Below, one piece after another: positions 1-8,346 of a stretch of DNA of 64,000 nt. This stretch comes from Corynebacterium afermentans subsp. afermentans (lineage in GTDB: Bacteria > Actinomycetota > Actinomycetes > Mycobacteriales > Mycobacteriaceae). The notes beneath the pieces were generated by a model. The model saw only the letters and a program-made list of their open reading frames with translations, had not been told where the DNA came from and did no database searches. Where the stretch lies: assembly GCF_030408355.1 (NCBI RefSeq), contig NZ_CP046606.1:930001-994000 (forward strand), written 5' to 3'. A program made the translations under genes and the position numbers. Numbering within the stretch: position 1 is the stretch's first letter; each line of letters opens with the position of its first letter.

Positions 1-357
1 GCCCTTGGCATGGTGGGCGTATTCAGACATAACGTAGACATCGACGTTTTCCAGAGTTAGTAGCTCGCGCAATGCAGCTGGCTCGTTGAAGTCCTGGTAC
101 GAGGACGTGATGATCGTGCCCTTGCCTTGAAACTCAACGAGTTGCTGTTTGAGCGCGCCGATACCGCCGACCGTCACGAATGCAACGGAGAAGACGTAAC
201 TATCAGCGAACTCAAGTTCGTTCTTGAGCGCCTCGTACATGGTGTTTGAGTCACCGTTGGTGATGAGCTCCGGGTTTTCTTGCTTGTTGGCAAGAACGGC
301 TTCGTCGATGAAGCCGTACTCAAGGTCGCGTTGCAGCGAGGAAAGCAAAGGATCCAT
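1..357 (-). CDS. PLD/DEAD-type helicase (DUF3427-like), N-terminal part only
   Basis: The first 119 residues are visible; the gene runs off the left edge of the window. The protein starts MDPLLSSLQRDLEYGFIDEA and contains a stretch like the phospholipase-D-like domain found at the N-terminus of DUF3427-type superfamily II helicases (SYVFSVAFVTVGGI..LKQQL, then GKGTIITSSYQDFNEP). The helicase motifs would lie outside the window, so the assignment rests on family resemblance of this domain and on the Nudix neighbour. The ATG overlaps the stop codon of the Nudix gene by one base (TAATG), so the two are translationally coupled. The biological role is unknown; DNA repair or defence are guesses. 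Confidence 0.55.
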   Translation of the reverse strand, partial: MDPLLSSLQRDLEYGFIDEAVLANKQENPELITNGDSNTMYEALKNELEFADSYVFSVAFVTVGGIGALKQQLVEFQGKGTIITSSYQDFNEPAALRELLTLENVDVYVMSEYAHHAKG

Positions 358-746
358 TATTGCTGCTGTACTCGTTCAACAGTCTCGATGTCGGCTGGTG
401 CCCATTCAAGTTGGTGCAGCTCAGCTTTAGGCACCCAGCGGATTTCCTGGTGCTCGGAAAGCTTCGGGGTGCCGGAGCGAAGCGTGCAGTAGTACGTGGT
501 GAGGTTGATGACTACAGAGTTGGTTTCGTGCCGGCTCGTCACGATCCGATCCAATACATCAACCTCAACACTGAGTTCCTCGAAAAGCTCACGCTGCAGG
601 GCCTGTTCCGGAGTCTCGCCGGGTTCAATCTTTCCGCCGGGAAACTCCCACAATCCGCTCATCGATCGGCCCAATCCTCGCTGTGCAGCAAACACAAGTT
701 CGCCGTCGAGGATCACTGCTCCAACCACATCGATGTTTTTGGCCAT
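357..746 (-). CDS. Nudix hydrolase (MutT-like (d)NTP pyrophosphohydrolase)
   Basis: A 129-residue protein with a full Nudix box: GGKIEPGET followed by the REL.EEL segment, i.e. GX5EX7REUXEE. The substrate in this family is a nucleoside diphosphate linked to X, typically oxidised or non-canonical (d)NTPs. The length is normal for single-domain MutT/CTP pyrophosphohydrolase proteins. It starts at ATG and its stop shares a base with the start of the downstream helicase gene, so the two form an operon. The exact substrate cannot be deduced from the sequence. Confidence 0.85.
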   Translation of the reverse strand: MAKNIDVVGAVILDGELVFAAQRGLGRSMSGLWEFPGGKIEPGETPEQALQRELFEELSVEVDVLDRIVTSRHETNSVVINLTTYYCTLRSGTPKLSEHQEIRWVPKAELHQLEWAPADIETVERVQQQ

Positions 747-758
747 GGTGACATCCTA

Positions 759-784
759 GACGTCAGCCGGGCGAAGCTGACGTC
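759..784. other. Perfect 9-bp inverted repeat between ldh and the Nudix gene
   Basis: GACGTCAGC and GCTGACGTC are separated by an 8-nt loop in the 53-bp gap downstream of ldh. There is no T-run on either side, so it could be an RNA stem-loop at the ldh 3' end or a protein-binding palindrome rather than a classical intrinsic terminator. Confidence 0.5.
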
Positions 785-799
785 GACAAGCAAAGGCCC

Positions 800-1759
800 C
801 TAGAACTCGGCGTGGTCGATGACCTCGCGCAGGGCCTTGGCGGAGTAGCGGAACTTCTCCAGCTCGTCGGAGTCGAGGCGCAGTTCGACAACGTTGCGTA
901 CGCCGCTGCGGTTGAGGACGGTGGGGGTGCCGATGTAGAGGTCCTCGAGCCCGTACTCGCCTTCGAGTAGCGCGGAGACGGGCAGGACCACGTCCTCGTT
1001 GCGCAGGACCGCGCGCGTGATGCGGGCGAGCGCGTTGCCGATGCCGAAGGCGGTGTTGCCCTTGCGCTTGATGATGTCGTAGGCGGCGTCGCGGGTGCGG
1101 ATGAACATCTCGTCCATCTGGGTGTAGATGTCCGGGTTGGTCTCCGCCTCGGTCTCCAGCATGGCGCGCAGCGGCACACCGCCGACGGAGCCGGAGGAGA
1201 ACACGGGCAGTTCGGTGTCGCCGTGCTCGCCGATGATGTGGGTGTGCACGGCGGATGGGGCGATGTCGAAGTGCAGGCCGAGGTTGTGGCGCCAGCGGGC
1301 AGTGTCCAGCACGGTGCCGGAGCCGATGACCTGGTTGGACGGCAGGCCGGTCTGCTTCCAGGTGATGTAGGACAGCACATCCACGGGGTTGGTGGCCACG
1401 ACGTAGATGCCGTTGAAGCCGTTGGCCATGACCTCGGAGTTGATGGACTGGAAAATCTTGGCGTTGCGGGCGATCAGGTCGATGCGGGTCTCGCCGTCGC
1501 GCTGCGCCACGCCCGCGCAGTTGACCACCATGGCGGCGTCGCGGCAGTCCTCGTAGGTGCCCACCGTGACGTCCATGTGGTGGCCCGAGAACGGGATGGC
1601 GTGGTTGAGGTCCTCAACCTGGGCCCAGACGAGGTCCTCGTTGAGGTCGATGATGGCCAGGTGGTCCGCCAGGCCCTGGTTGACAATTGCGTATGCGTAG
1701 GCGGTGCCGACAGCGCCGGCGCCGATAAGGACGATCTTGTTGCCATGAGTCACGGTCAT
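800..1759 (-). CDS. ldh: L-lactate dehydrogenase (NAD-dependent)
   Basis: A 319-residue cytoplasmic enzyme interconverting pyruvate/NADH and L-lactate/NAD. The N-terminal Rossmann motif is VLIGAGAVGTAYAYA; the segment AGVAQRDGETRIDLIARN carries the conserved substrate-binding region; the catalytic histidine lies in IIGEHGDTELPVFS. The start was set at the ATG giving MTVTHGNK, because a longer in-frame reading adds 20 low-complexity residues absent from the family. No strong Shine-Dalgarno sequence precedes it. Lactate re-uptake and oxidation genes (lctP, lutABC) lie about 40 kb away in the same window. Confidence 0.93.
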   Translation of the reverse strand: MTVTHGNKIVLIGAGAVGTAYAYAIVNQGLADHLAIIDLNEDLVWAQVEDLNHAIPFSGHHMDVTVGTYEDCRDAAMVVNCAGVAQRDGETRIDLIARNAKIFQSINSEVMANGFNGIYVVATNPVDVLSYITWKQTGLPSNQVIGSGTVLDTARWRHNLGLHFDIAPSAVHTHIIGEHGDTELPVFSSGSVGGVPLRAMLETEAETNPDIYTQMDEMFIRTRDAAYDIIKRKGNTAFGIGNALARITRAVLRNEDVVLPVSALLEGEYGLEDLYIGTPTVLNRSGVRNVVELRLDSDELEKFRYSAKALREVIDHAEF

Positions 1760-1810
1760 ACGACCAAGTGTGGCAGAGCCGCCGGGATCGCGCGCGGTGG
1801 GGGTTGGGCG

Positions 1811-1852
1811 CAAAAACACAGCCGCCGCAGCGAGCGGGCTGCGGCGGCTGTG
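1811..1852 (-). terminator. Rho-independent terminator of the amino-acid permease
   Basis: A perfect 15-bp stem (1817-1831 with 1838-1852, sequence CACAGCCGCCGCAGC) and a 6-nt loop. Read on the minus strand it is followed by TTTTTG. It lies 25 bp downstream of the permease stop codon. Confidence 0.9.
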
Positions 1853-1876
1853 CGGGGGAGGGGAGGTTGCGCGGGA

Positions 1877-3289
1877 TTATGCCTTCGCGTACTCCTCCTG
1901 GGACTGTGCAACCACCTGTGGGCGTCCAGTGGCGAAGTACAGCACCGTCATGATCACCGTGAACGCCACGCCGATGCCGAGCGCGAGGCGGAAGTCCGGC
2001 AACCAGGCCATGATGCCGAAAGTGAACAGAATGAACGCGATGGCGAAGTACTGCCCGTACGGCCAAAACGGCACGGCGAACTTCAGGGCGCGCTGCTCCT
2101 CGACGGTCATCTGCTTGCGCATGGCCACCTGCGCGAACAGGATCATCAGCCAGACAAACACGGTGGCGAAGGTGGCCAGTGCCGCGATGGTCTCGAAGAC
2201 GTTGGGGTAACGCGCATTGAGGAACACACCGATGACCAGCACGGCGAGCAGGGAGACAATCGTCATCACAGGCACACCGCGGTAGGTCTTTGCCATGCGG
2301 CGCGGCGCCAAGTTCTCCTTGGCCAGGCCGGTGAGCACCCGGCCAGTGCCGAACAGGTCGGCGTTGATGGCGGACAGCGCCGCGGTGATGACCACGAAGT
2401 TCAGCAGGCCGGCAGCCCAGTTCACACCGAGGGTGTTGAAGATCTGCACGAACGGCGACTCCTCGCCGGTGATTGTGCGCCACGGGTTGAGCACCAGGAT
2501 GATCGAGATTGCCAGCACGTAGAAGAGCAGGATGCGCGCCGGGACGGTGTTCACGGCCTTCGGGATGGAGCGCTCCGGGTCATCTGCCTCCGCACCTGCC
2601 ACACCGATGATCTCGGTGCCGCCGAACGCGAACAGCACGAGGATGAAGGAGGCGACCATGCCCGAGACACCGTTGGGGAAGAAGCCGCCATCGTTCCACA
2701 GGTTGCTAATCTGAGACACCTCCGGCTGCTGGCCCAGGTTGAACACAAGAATCGCCGCACCGCCGACAATCATGGCCACCACGGCCGTGACCTTGACGAT
2801 GGTGAAGACGAACTCCAGCTCACCAAACCAGCGCACGGTGGCCAGGTTGGCCGCGCCGATGATCAGCAGCGTCACGGCGATCCACACCCACGCAGCTGTG
2901 TCCGGGAACCACAGTTTCATGTAAATGCCAATGGCGGTTAAGTCCGCGAGGCAGACGATCATCATCTCGAAGGCGAACATCCAGCCGGTGATGTAGCCAC
3001 CCCAGCCACCCAGGTACTTGCGACAGTAAACCGCGAAGGAACCGGTGATCGGGTTGCGCACGCTCATCTCGCCGAGAGCGCGGAGCATGAAGTACACCAC
3101 CGCGCCGCCGAGCAGGTACACCAGCAACACGGACGGGCCCGCCGCCTGGATGGCGCCGGCGGAGCCGTAGAACAGGCCGGTGCCGATGGCGGAGCCGAGC
3201 GCGATGAAGTGGATGTGGCGTGCGTTCAGGCCGGGGCGTTTCGGTTTGGGCTTCGAGGCGGATTCTGATTGGGCAGTCATAACAGACAT
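1877..3289 (-). CDS. Amino-acid permease of the AAT/APC family, probable histidine permease
   Basis: A 470-residue polytopic membrane protein of the APC superfamily (AroP/ProY/HutT-type). The N-terminal signature GLNARHIHFIALGSAIGTGL and the conserved GGxxTYF-like GEMSVRNPITGSF region are present, with about 12 hydrophobic segments. The start is the ATG at 3289, preceded by GAAAGAG; a second ATG at 3280 is possible. Substrate specificity cannot be read from the protein, but the 5' leader encodes a short peptide with three consecutive His codons followed by a terminator hairpin. This points to control by histidine supply and hence to histidine uptake. The call of permease is firm; the histidine assignment is inference. 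Confidence 0.85.
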   Translation of the reverse strand: MSVMTAQSESASKPKPKRPGLNARHIHFIALGSAIGTGLFYGSAGAIQAAGPSVLLVYLLGGAVVYFMLRALGEMSVRNPITGSFAVYCRKYLGGWGGYITGWMFAFEMMIVCLADLTAIGIYMKLWFPDTAAWVWIAVTLLIIGAANLATVRWFGELEFVFTIVKVTAVVAMIVGGAAILVFNLGQQPEVSQISNLWNDGGFFPNGVSGMVASFILVLFAFGGTEIIGVAGAEADDPERSIPKAVNTVPARILLFYVLAISIILVLNPWRTITGEESPFVQIFNTLGVNWAAGLLNFVVITAALSAINADLFGTGRVLTGLAKENLAPRRMAKTYRGVPVMTIVSLLAVLVIGVFLNARYPNVFETIAALATFATVFVWLMILFAQVAMRKQMTVEEQRALKFAVPFWPYGQYFAIAFILFTFGIMAWLPDFRLALGIGVAFTVIMTVLYFATGRPQVVAQSQEEYAKA

Positions 3290-3469
3290 AACTGTGCTCT
3301 TTCGGGAAGCAATGCGCGAATCGGGGCGCGGGGAATGGGATTCAGGTGTGCCCGATGCTGGGCGGCGTCTTCCCGGTTTGGCCGTCGATAGGAGAGTGCA
3401 GCCGTGTGCCTCGCGGACGGGTCCGGGGGCGCGGCGCGAACGACATAAGCCTTTGAGTGTTGCCCGTGC

Positions 3470-3519
3470 TAACAAGAAACCCCTGCGCTTTGAGCAGCAG
3501 AGGCTGTTAGCGCAGGGGG
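3470..3519 (-). terminator. Attenuator terminator hairpin in the permease leader
   Basis: On the minus strand a 10-bp perfect stem (CCCCTGCGCT, plus-strand 3480-3489, with AGCGCAGGGG, 3509-3518) has an inner stem CAGC/GCTG and is followed by TTTCTTGTT. It lies 22 nt after the stop codon of the His-rich leader peptide and about 190 nt before the permease start, the position expected of a transcription attenuator. A second palindrome (GTCGGCCGAC, 3525-3534) lies just upstream and can alternatively pair with arms of a hairpin inside the leader reading frame (3592-3610). Confidence 0.8.
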
Positions 3520-3540
3520 CTGGAGTCGGCCGACACCGCG

Positions 3541-3636
3541 CTACAGATGATGATGCAGGCGGGTCGGCTGGGTATTCAGCATCGCAGAACGCTCGGCCGG
3601 TGCGGCCGAGGTTGCTAATGCGGTGCTGTTGATCAT
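3541..3636 (-). CDS. Leader peptide with three His codons (attenuation peptide)
   Basis: A 31-codon reading frame starting ATGATC and ending with the peptide MLNTQPTRLHHHL then TAG. Three consecutive CAT codons end one codon before the last residue. The ATG lies 7 nt after a TAGATT box, so translation is probably leaderless; an internal ATG 13 codons before the stop is an alternative start. Followed by a terminator hairpin, this is the classical arrangement of ribosome-mediated attenuation, as in hisL: low charged tRNA-His would stall the ribosome and favour read-through into the permease. Confidence 0.75.
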   Translation of the reverse strand: MINSTALATSAAPAERSAMLNTQPTRLHHHL

Positions 3637-3643
3637 GCGGACG

Positions 3644-3649
3644 AATCTA
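3644..3649 (-). promoter_or_regulatory. -10 element for the His leader transcript
   Basis: TAGATT on the minus strand, 7 nt before the leader ATG, so transcription would start at or next to the initiation codon. No good -35 hexamer is visible, which is common in corynebacteria. Confidence 0.5.
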
Positions 3650-3704
3650 ACACGTTGTTTCATCGTTTGGGACGAAATGGCGATAAAGATTCGCTTTTTG
3701 GGGG

Positions 3705-5054
3705 TTAGGCGAAGATCCCGAACGTCAAGGATCCAAGAACCAGCAGGACCGAGAACGCCCAACACACCGGAAACGCGAGGCGGATGTATTTGCCCATTTC
3801 TCCTCGGGCAAGGCCAAGTGCCAGCCAGAGAGCTGGGGAGAATGGGCTGACAAACGTGCCGATGACGTTTCCGACGATCATCGCGGATGCTGCGCCCATG
3901 CCAGTGACACCGAAAGCCTCAGCGGTCTGTTGCACGATCGGCAGTACAGAGAAGTAGTAGGCATCGGTGGACGTCGCCAGGTCCAGCGGCACACCTAAAA
4001 GGCCGACGATGATGTGGATGTACGGGCCGACAGCCTCCGGCAGAACAGCGATGAGCGACAGCGCGATCTGCTCCAGCATGCCCGTGCCGTCAAGGATGCC
4101 TAGGAACATCGCAGCGGCGAGGATGACACCGGCCATGGACAACGCAGTGGGAGCATGACGGCGCAACACATCGCTCTGGTCCTCAAGCTCGGCAAAGTTG
4201 ATGACAAGGAGTAGTGCAGTGCCCACAAGAAACGCCGGAGCCGGGGATGCAAGGCCTGATACGAGAACGCCGATAAGAGCGACGGTGATGAGCGCGTTCG
4301 CCCACGTCACCCATGAATTCTTTCGTTGGGTGAAATCCAACTTGGCGCGTTCCTCCTGCTGACGTCGAGCGAAGTCTTCGGCGACTGCATCGACGTCAAC
4401 TGTCCCCTCAGTCTGGCCCGAAGTGGAAGCCCGGCGTCCCTCAACCAGGCCGAAGATCGCGGCGACTATGAAAACGAGCACGATGGCGACGCCCTGCACC
4501 GGGAGCAGGTGAGCCCAAATCTCGTTCGGCGAGGGACCGACGACAGAGCTGGCGCGGCCGACAGGTCCACCCCACGGCAGCATGTTCATCACGGAGGCGG
4601 AAAGCGCCACGATGGTCAGCAGTACGTACCGCGACATGCGCATTGCCTCATACAACGGGAGCAATGCAGGGATGGTGAGCAGAAAGGTCGTGGAGCCAGA
4701 ACCGTCCAGGTGGGCGACAATCGCGATGGCCGCCGTGCCCAGCGTTACTAATAGCGGCGTGCCGCGCGTTGCCTTGATCAGTGCCTTGATCACAGGTTCA
4801 AACAGCCCCACGTCGGAGAGAATGCCGAAGTAGATGATGGCGAAGATAAACATCACCACAACGTTCATCACTCGATCCAGGCCGTCCGTATAGAAGTCCG
4901 AGATCTCGGCGACGCCGGCGCCAGTGAATACAGCACCAACAATGGGGATGAGCGTCATTGCGACGATCGGGTGGGTCTTGCCTTTAAGCAAAAGCCCGAC
5001 CGTGACCGCGATGATGGCCAGGCCGAGCAGTGTCAACGCGAAGGGAGAAGCCAT
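3705..5054 (-). CDS. citH: Citrate/cation symporter of the CitMHS family
   Basis: A 449-residue polytopic membrane protein. Family hallmarks are the segments HLDGSGSTTFLLTIPALLPL and NMLPWGGPVGRA in the first half and a hydrophilic loop rich in acidic and basic residues near residues 200-240. CitMHS proteins take up citrate complexed with Mg2+ or Ca2+. The length matches the family. The ATG at 5054 lies 15 nt beyond the lowest reading-frame end of the upstream hypothetical gene on the same strand, so co-transcription is possible. The choice between CitM-like and CitH-like metal preference is not possible from sequence. Confidence 0.85.
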   Translation of the reverse strand: MASPFALTLLGLAIIAVTVGLLLKGKTHPIVAMTLIPIVGAVFTGAGVAEISDFYTDGLDRVMNVVVMFIFAIIYFGILSDVGLFEPVIKALIKATRGTPLLVTLGTAAIAIVAHLDGSGSTTFLLTIPALLPLYEAMRMSRYVLLTIVALSASVMNMLPWGGPVGRASSVVGPSPNEIWAHLLPVQGVAIVLVFIVAAIFGLVEGRRASTSGQTEGTVDVDAVAEDFARRQQEERAKLDFTQRKNSWVTWANALITVALIGVLVSGLASPAPAFLVGTALLLVINFAELEDQSDVLRRHAPTALSMAGVILAAAMFLGILDGTGMLEQIALSLIAVLPEAVGPYIHIIVGLLGVPLDLATSTDAYYFSVLPIVQQTAEAFGVTGMGAASAMIVGNVIGTFVSPFSPALWLALGLARGEMGKYIRLAFPVCWAFSVLLVLGSLTFGIFA

Positions 5055-5068
5055 GAAAGAACTCTAAA

Positions 5069-6016
5069 TCACATGCTTCTCACTGCTGTGGTTTGGGTCA
5101 TGTCAATGGCTTCAGCGTCAATCCTTTCGCAACGAATGTGGAGCACGTGTCGGGCGCCTTGGGGGTGGGGGTACTTAACTCGGCATCGGGCCCTGACCAG
5201 GGTTGGCACCGCGGGGCGGCAGGTCAACCACAACGGCACCGCCCGAGCACTGGCGGTAGCAGTTCGGGTACGAGTCCGCTCCGAATTCCTGGTGGGGCAT
5301 GGGGAAAACGAGATGTCGCAGCGCCGGCCGTCGGGGGAGTTCCGGGCCACGGGAGAGTGCTCGTCGCCAAGCGTTGCGCGGTCTTGCTGGAAGTACTGCG
5401 AGATGGCCGTAAGCGCAGCGTCGCAGTCGGTGTTGTTGGCCAGCGCCACTGGGACGGACACGCCGCCGTCGGCAAGCGGCTTGAACCCACATAGGAACCC
5501 TTCCGGCGCCGCGTCGTAGTCGTACCGGTCCGGGGTACGCCCGCCGATAATGGTGTTGGGGCGCTGTTCGCCGTAGCGCTGGAAGCTGACTATCGGACTG
5601 AAGTTGAACACGGCTCCGGCGACGATCGCTGCGGCGTGCGCTCCGCGCTCGATCACCGCGACATCGTGGTCCGGCCGGCCGACAGTGAAACCGCCGGCGG
5701 GGACTTTCTGCCCCGGTAGAAGCTCCGCGTAATTGTCGCCGAACCGCAGCATTCGTGTCGCGTTGGCCTTAAATCCGACAATCGGGTCGTACTCCAGGGT
5801 GAAGTGTTCACCATCGGAGTAGGCGGCGTCGATGCCGAATGGGAACGGTGCGTCAGCGGCTGCGGGGATTGCGCACCCGTTGCTTCCCGTGCCGGGTAGC
5901 GCGATCGCGAGTGTCTTCCCCTGGAGGAACGTCTCTGCGGGGACTGCTTGTAAGGAATCGATGTCGATGTCGATGTCGATGTCGTGGGCCTTGCGTGCTG
6001 CGGAGTTGGGGTCCAT
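5069..6016 (-). CDS. Hypothetical protein, probably frameshifted near its C-terminus
   Basis: I do not recognise the family. The ATG at 6016 (MDPNSAARKAHD) has a strong AAGGAG 9 nt upstream. Residues 12-20 are a DIDIDIDID run encoded by a hexamer repeat. The region up to about residue 240 looks like a folded protein (LAIALPGTGSNGCA, HDVAVIERGAHAAAIVAG, NNTDCDAALTAISQYFQQD). After about position 5310 this frame turns into a compositionally odd Arg/Thr tail, while the frame one base away reads PHQEFGADSYPNCYRQCSGG and stops at 5175. I infer a one-base indel in the TTTTCCCC run near 5298-5305; the intact product would end at 5175. Confidence 0.5.
   Translation of the reverse strand: MDPNSAARKAHDIDIDIDIDSLQAVPAETFLQGKTLAIALPGTGSNGCAIPAAADAPFPFGIDAAYSDGEHFTLEYDPIVGFKANATRMLRFGDNYAELLPGQKVPAGGFTVGRPDHDVAVIERGAHAAAIVAGAVFNFSPIVSFQRYGEQRPNTIIGGRTPDRYDYDAAPEGFLCGFKPLADGGVSVPVALANNTDCDAALTAISQYFQQDRATLGDEHSPVARNSPDGRRCDISFSPCPTRNSERTRTRTATASARAVPLWLTCRPAVPTLVRARCRVKYPHPQGARHVLHIRCERIDAEAIDMTQTTAVRSM
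5958..5984. repeat. Hexanucleotide tandem repeat (TCGATG) x4.5
   Basis: An exact TCGATG microsatellite inside the hypothetical gene, encoding alternating Asp and Ile. Being a multiple of three, copy-number change would lengthen or shorten the Asp-Ile run without shifting frame. Confidence 0.85.
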
Positions 6017-6164
6017 CGACGGGGCTCCTTCGAGGGGTGGGGCAGGGGTGACGTGGATAGGCAATGTGACGTGCATTACACATCATGGATTGATGTAAAA
6101 CAGATCGCAGAGTGGAAACGGTAAATCACTGCAACGGCGCACAATGGCGTACGCTGAGCCAACG

Positions 6165-8303
6165 ATGAGCATTTCCGAAAACGCCACCGGCGGCGAGAAT
6201 GGGCCGGACATGAATGAGTCGGAAAATCAGAACAACCCGCAGGATGTCGCGGCCGAAATCGTTGAGGCCGTAGTAGAGGACACCAGGGATGCGGGGGTTT
6301 CTGAGGAGACCGGCGCCACGGATGCCGTGGCCATTGAAAACGAAGACAATGTGCTGAAGCTTAACGACGAGCCTTCGGCCGAACCCGCCACAGAGTCGGC
6401 TGAGAACGCTGAGGCCGCTGAGGCCGCGGAGGCAGAAAAACCGGCCGAACCCGCCGCCGAGCCCAAAAAGCCCGAGAATGGCTTCAAAACCCTCGGCCTG
6501 CCCGAGAAGGTCATCGAGGCAGTCAAGCGCGTCGGCTTTGAGCAGCCGTCGCCGATCCAGGCGCAGACCATCCCGTTGCTTATGAAAGGCCGCGACGTGG
6601 TCGGCCTCGCGCAGACGGGCACGGGCAAGACCGCGGCGTTCGCGCTGCCGGTGCTGTCCCAGATCGATCCGGACAAGCGCTACCCGCAGGCGCTCGTGCT
6701 CGCGCCGACGCGTGAGCTGGCGCTGCAGGTGTCCGACTCCTTCCAGTCGTTCGCAGACCACATCGGCGGCGTGAGCATCCTGCCGATCTACGGCGGCCAG
6801 GCGTACGGCATCCAGCTGTCCGGGCTGCGCCGCGGTGCCCAGGTCATCGTGGGCACCCCGGGACGAGTGATCGACCACTTGGAGAAGGGCTCCCTGGACA
6901 TTTCCAACCTGAGTTTCCTGGTGTTGGACGAGGCCGACGAGATGCTCAACATGGGCTTCCAGGAAGACGTTGAGCGCATCCTGGAAGACACCCCGGACTC
7001 CAAGCAGGTGGCGCTGTTCTCGGCGACGATGCCGAACGCGATCCGCCGCATCTCCCGCGACTACTTGAACGACCCGGAAGAGGTCACCGTCAAGTCGGAG
7101 ACGCGCACCAACACCAACATCACGCAGCGCTACCTGTTCACGGCGCACCGCAACAAGCTCGACGCGATCACCCGCATCCTCGAGGTGACCGAGTTCGAGG
7201 CGATGATCGTGTTCGTGCGCACCAAGAATGAGACCGAGGAACTGGCTGAAAAGCTGCGCGCCCGCGGGTTCTCCGCCGCCGCCATCAACGGCGACATCGC
7301 CCAGCAGCAGCGCGAGCGCACCGTGGACCAGCTTCGCGACGGCCGCCTGGACATCCTCGTGGCCACCGACGTCGCCGCCCGCGGCCTGGACGTCGAGCGC
7401 ATCTCGCACGTGCTCAACTACGACATCCCGAACGACACGGAGTCCTACGTCCACCGCATCGGCCGCACGGGTCGTGCGGGCCGTTCCGGCGAGGCCATCC
7501 TGTTTGTCACCCCGCGAGAGCGCCGGATGCTGCGCTCCATCGAGCGCGTGACCAACGCGACCATCGAAGAGATGGACCTGCCCACCGTCGACGAGGTCAA
7601 CGAGTCGCGCAAGGCCAAGTTCATGGACTCCATCACCGAGTCGCTCGAGGCCACCGACCTGCAGATCTTCAAGACCATGGTGCGCGAGTACTCCGCCGCG
7701 AACAACGTGCCTATGGACGACATCGCCGCCGCCCTGGCCACCCAGGCCCTGGCCGGCGACGAGTTCCTGATGAAGGAGCCGCCGCGCGACAAACGCGACA
7801 AACGCGACCGTCGCGACCGCGACCGTTTCGACCGCGACGACCGGCGCGGACGCGGACGCGACCGCTTTGACCGCGATGATCGCGGGGACCGGGGCCGTGG
7901 CCGCCGCTTCGACGACAGCGGCAACTTCGACACCTACCGCCTGGACGTGGGCAAGCGCCAGCACGTCCGCCCGGGCGCGATCGTCGGCGCCCTGGCCAAT
8001 GAGGGCGGCCTGAACTCCAAGGACTTCGGCCGCATCACCATCGGCGGCGACTTCACCCTGGTGGAACTGCCGAAGAACCTGGACCAGGCCGTGCTGGACC
8101 GCCTGGTAGACACCCGCATCTCCGGCCAGCTGATCAACATCCAACGCGACCACGGCGCACCACCGCGTGATCGCGGCGGGCGTGGCCGTGGACGCGGCGG
8201 CCGAGGAGGCTACCGCGGCGGACGCGACGACCGTGGTGGCCGTGGCGGTTACCGCGGCGGACGCGGCCGGGGCCGCGACGACAGAGGCGGCCGCTGGGAT
8301 TAA
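6165..8303 (+). CDS. deaD: DEAD-box RNA helicase, DeaD/CsdA type
   Basis: About 712 residues. An acidic Glu/Ala-rich N-terminus of about 100 residues precedes the helicase core: Q motif (GFEQPSPIQAQTIP), AQTGTGKT, PTRELALQ, DEAD, SAT and HRIGRTGRAGR. After the core come a basic RDKRDRRDRDRFDRD-type linker, a DbpA-like RNA-binding fold (GAIVGALANEGGLNSKDFG..) and an Arg/Gly-rich tail. It should remodel RNA duplexes in ribosome biogenesis and mRNA decay, especially in the cold. The start is uncertain: ATG 6165 has a TACGCT box 9 nt upstream; ATG 6144 and ATG 6210 are alternatives. Confidence 0.92.
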   Translation: MSISENATGGENGPDMNESENQNNPQDVAAEIVEAVVEDTRDAGVSEETGATDAVAIENEDNVLKLNDEPSAEPATESAENAEAAEAAEAEKPAEPAAEPKKPENGFKTLGLPEKVIEAVKRVGFEQPSPIQAQTIPLLMKGRDVVGLAQTGTGKTAAFALPVLSQIDPDKRYPQALVLAPTRELALQVSDSFQSFADHIGGVSILPIYGGQAYGIQLSGLRRGAQVIVGTPGRVIDHLEKGSLDISNLSFLVLDEADEMLNMGFQEDVERILEDTPDSKQVALFSATMPNAIRRISRDYLNDPEEVTVKSETRTNTNITQRYLFTAHRNKLDAITRILEVTEFEAMIVFVRTKNETEELAEKLRARGFSAAAINGDIAQQQRERTVDQLRDGRLDILVATDVAARGLDVERISHVLNYDIPNDTESYVHRIGRTGRAGRSGEAILFVTPRERRMLRSIERVTNATIEEMDLPTVDEVNESRKAKFMDSITESLEATDLQIFKTMVREYSAANNVPMDDIAAALATQALAGDEFLMKEPPRDKRDKRDRRDRDRFDRDDRRGRGRDRFDRDDRGDRGRGRRFDDSGNFDTYRLDVGKRQHVRPGAIVGALANEGGLNSKDFGRITIGGDFTLVELPKNLDQAVLDRLVDTRISGQLINIQRDHGAPPRDRGGRGRGRGGRGGYRGGRDDRGGRGGYRGGRGRGRDDRGGRWD

Positions 8304-8346
8304 CCCCCAGGGGGCGCCGCTAGGCGGGAGTGCTAGGTTATTGCGC

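Noticed and set aside
1223..2941. Long 572-codon plus-strand frame over ldh and the permease
   Set aside because: It is the antisense shadow of two well-supported genes, rich in His, Asp and Gly as expected from GC-rich reverse frames, with no RBS or domain.
3290..3475. N-terminal extension of the permease to 3475
   Set aside because: It adds 62 Arg/Pro/Ser-rich residues unlike the family and runs back to the leader's attenuator hairpin.
3290..3640. T-box riboswitch in the permease leader
   Set aside because: No T-box consensus was found, whereas a His-codon leader peptide and terminator explain the leader.
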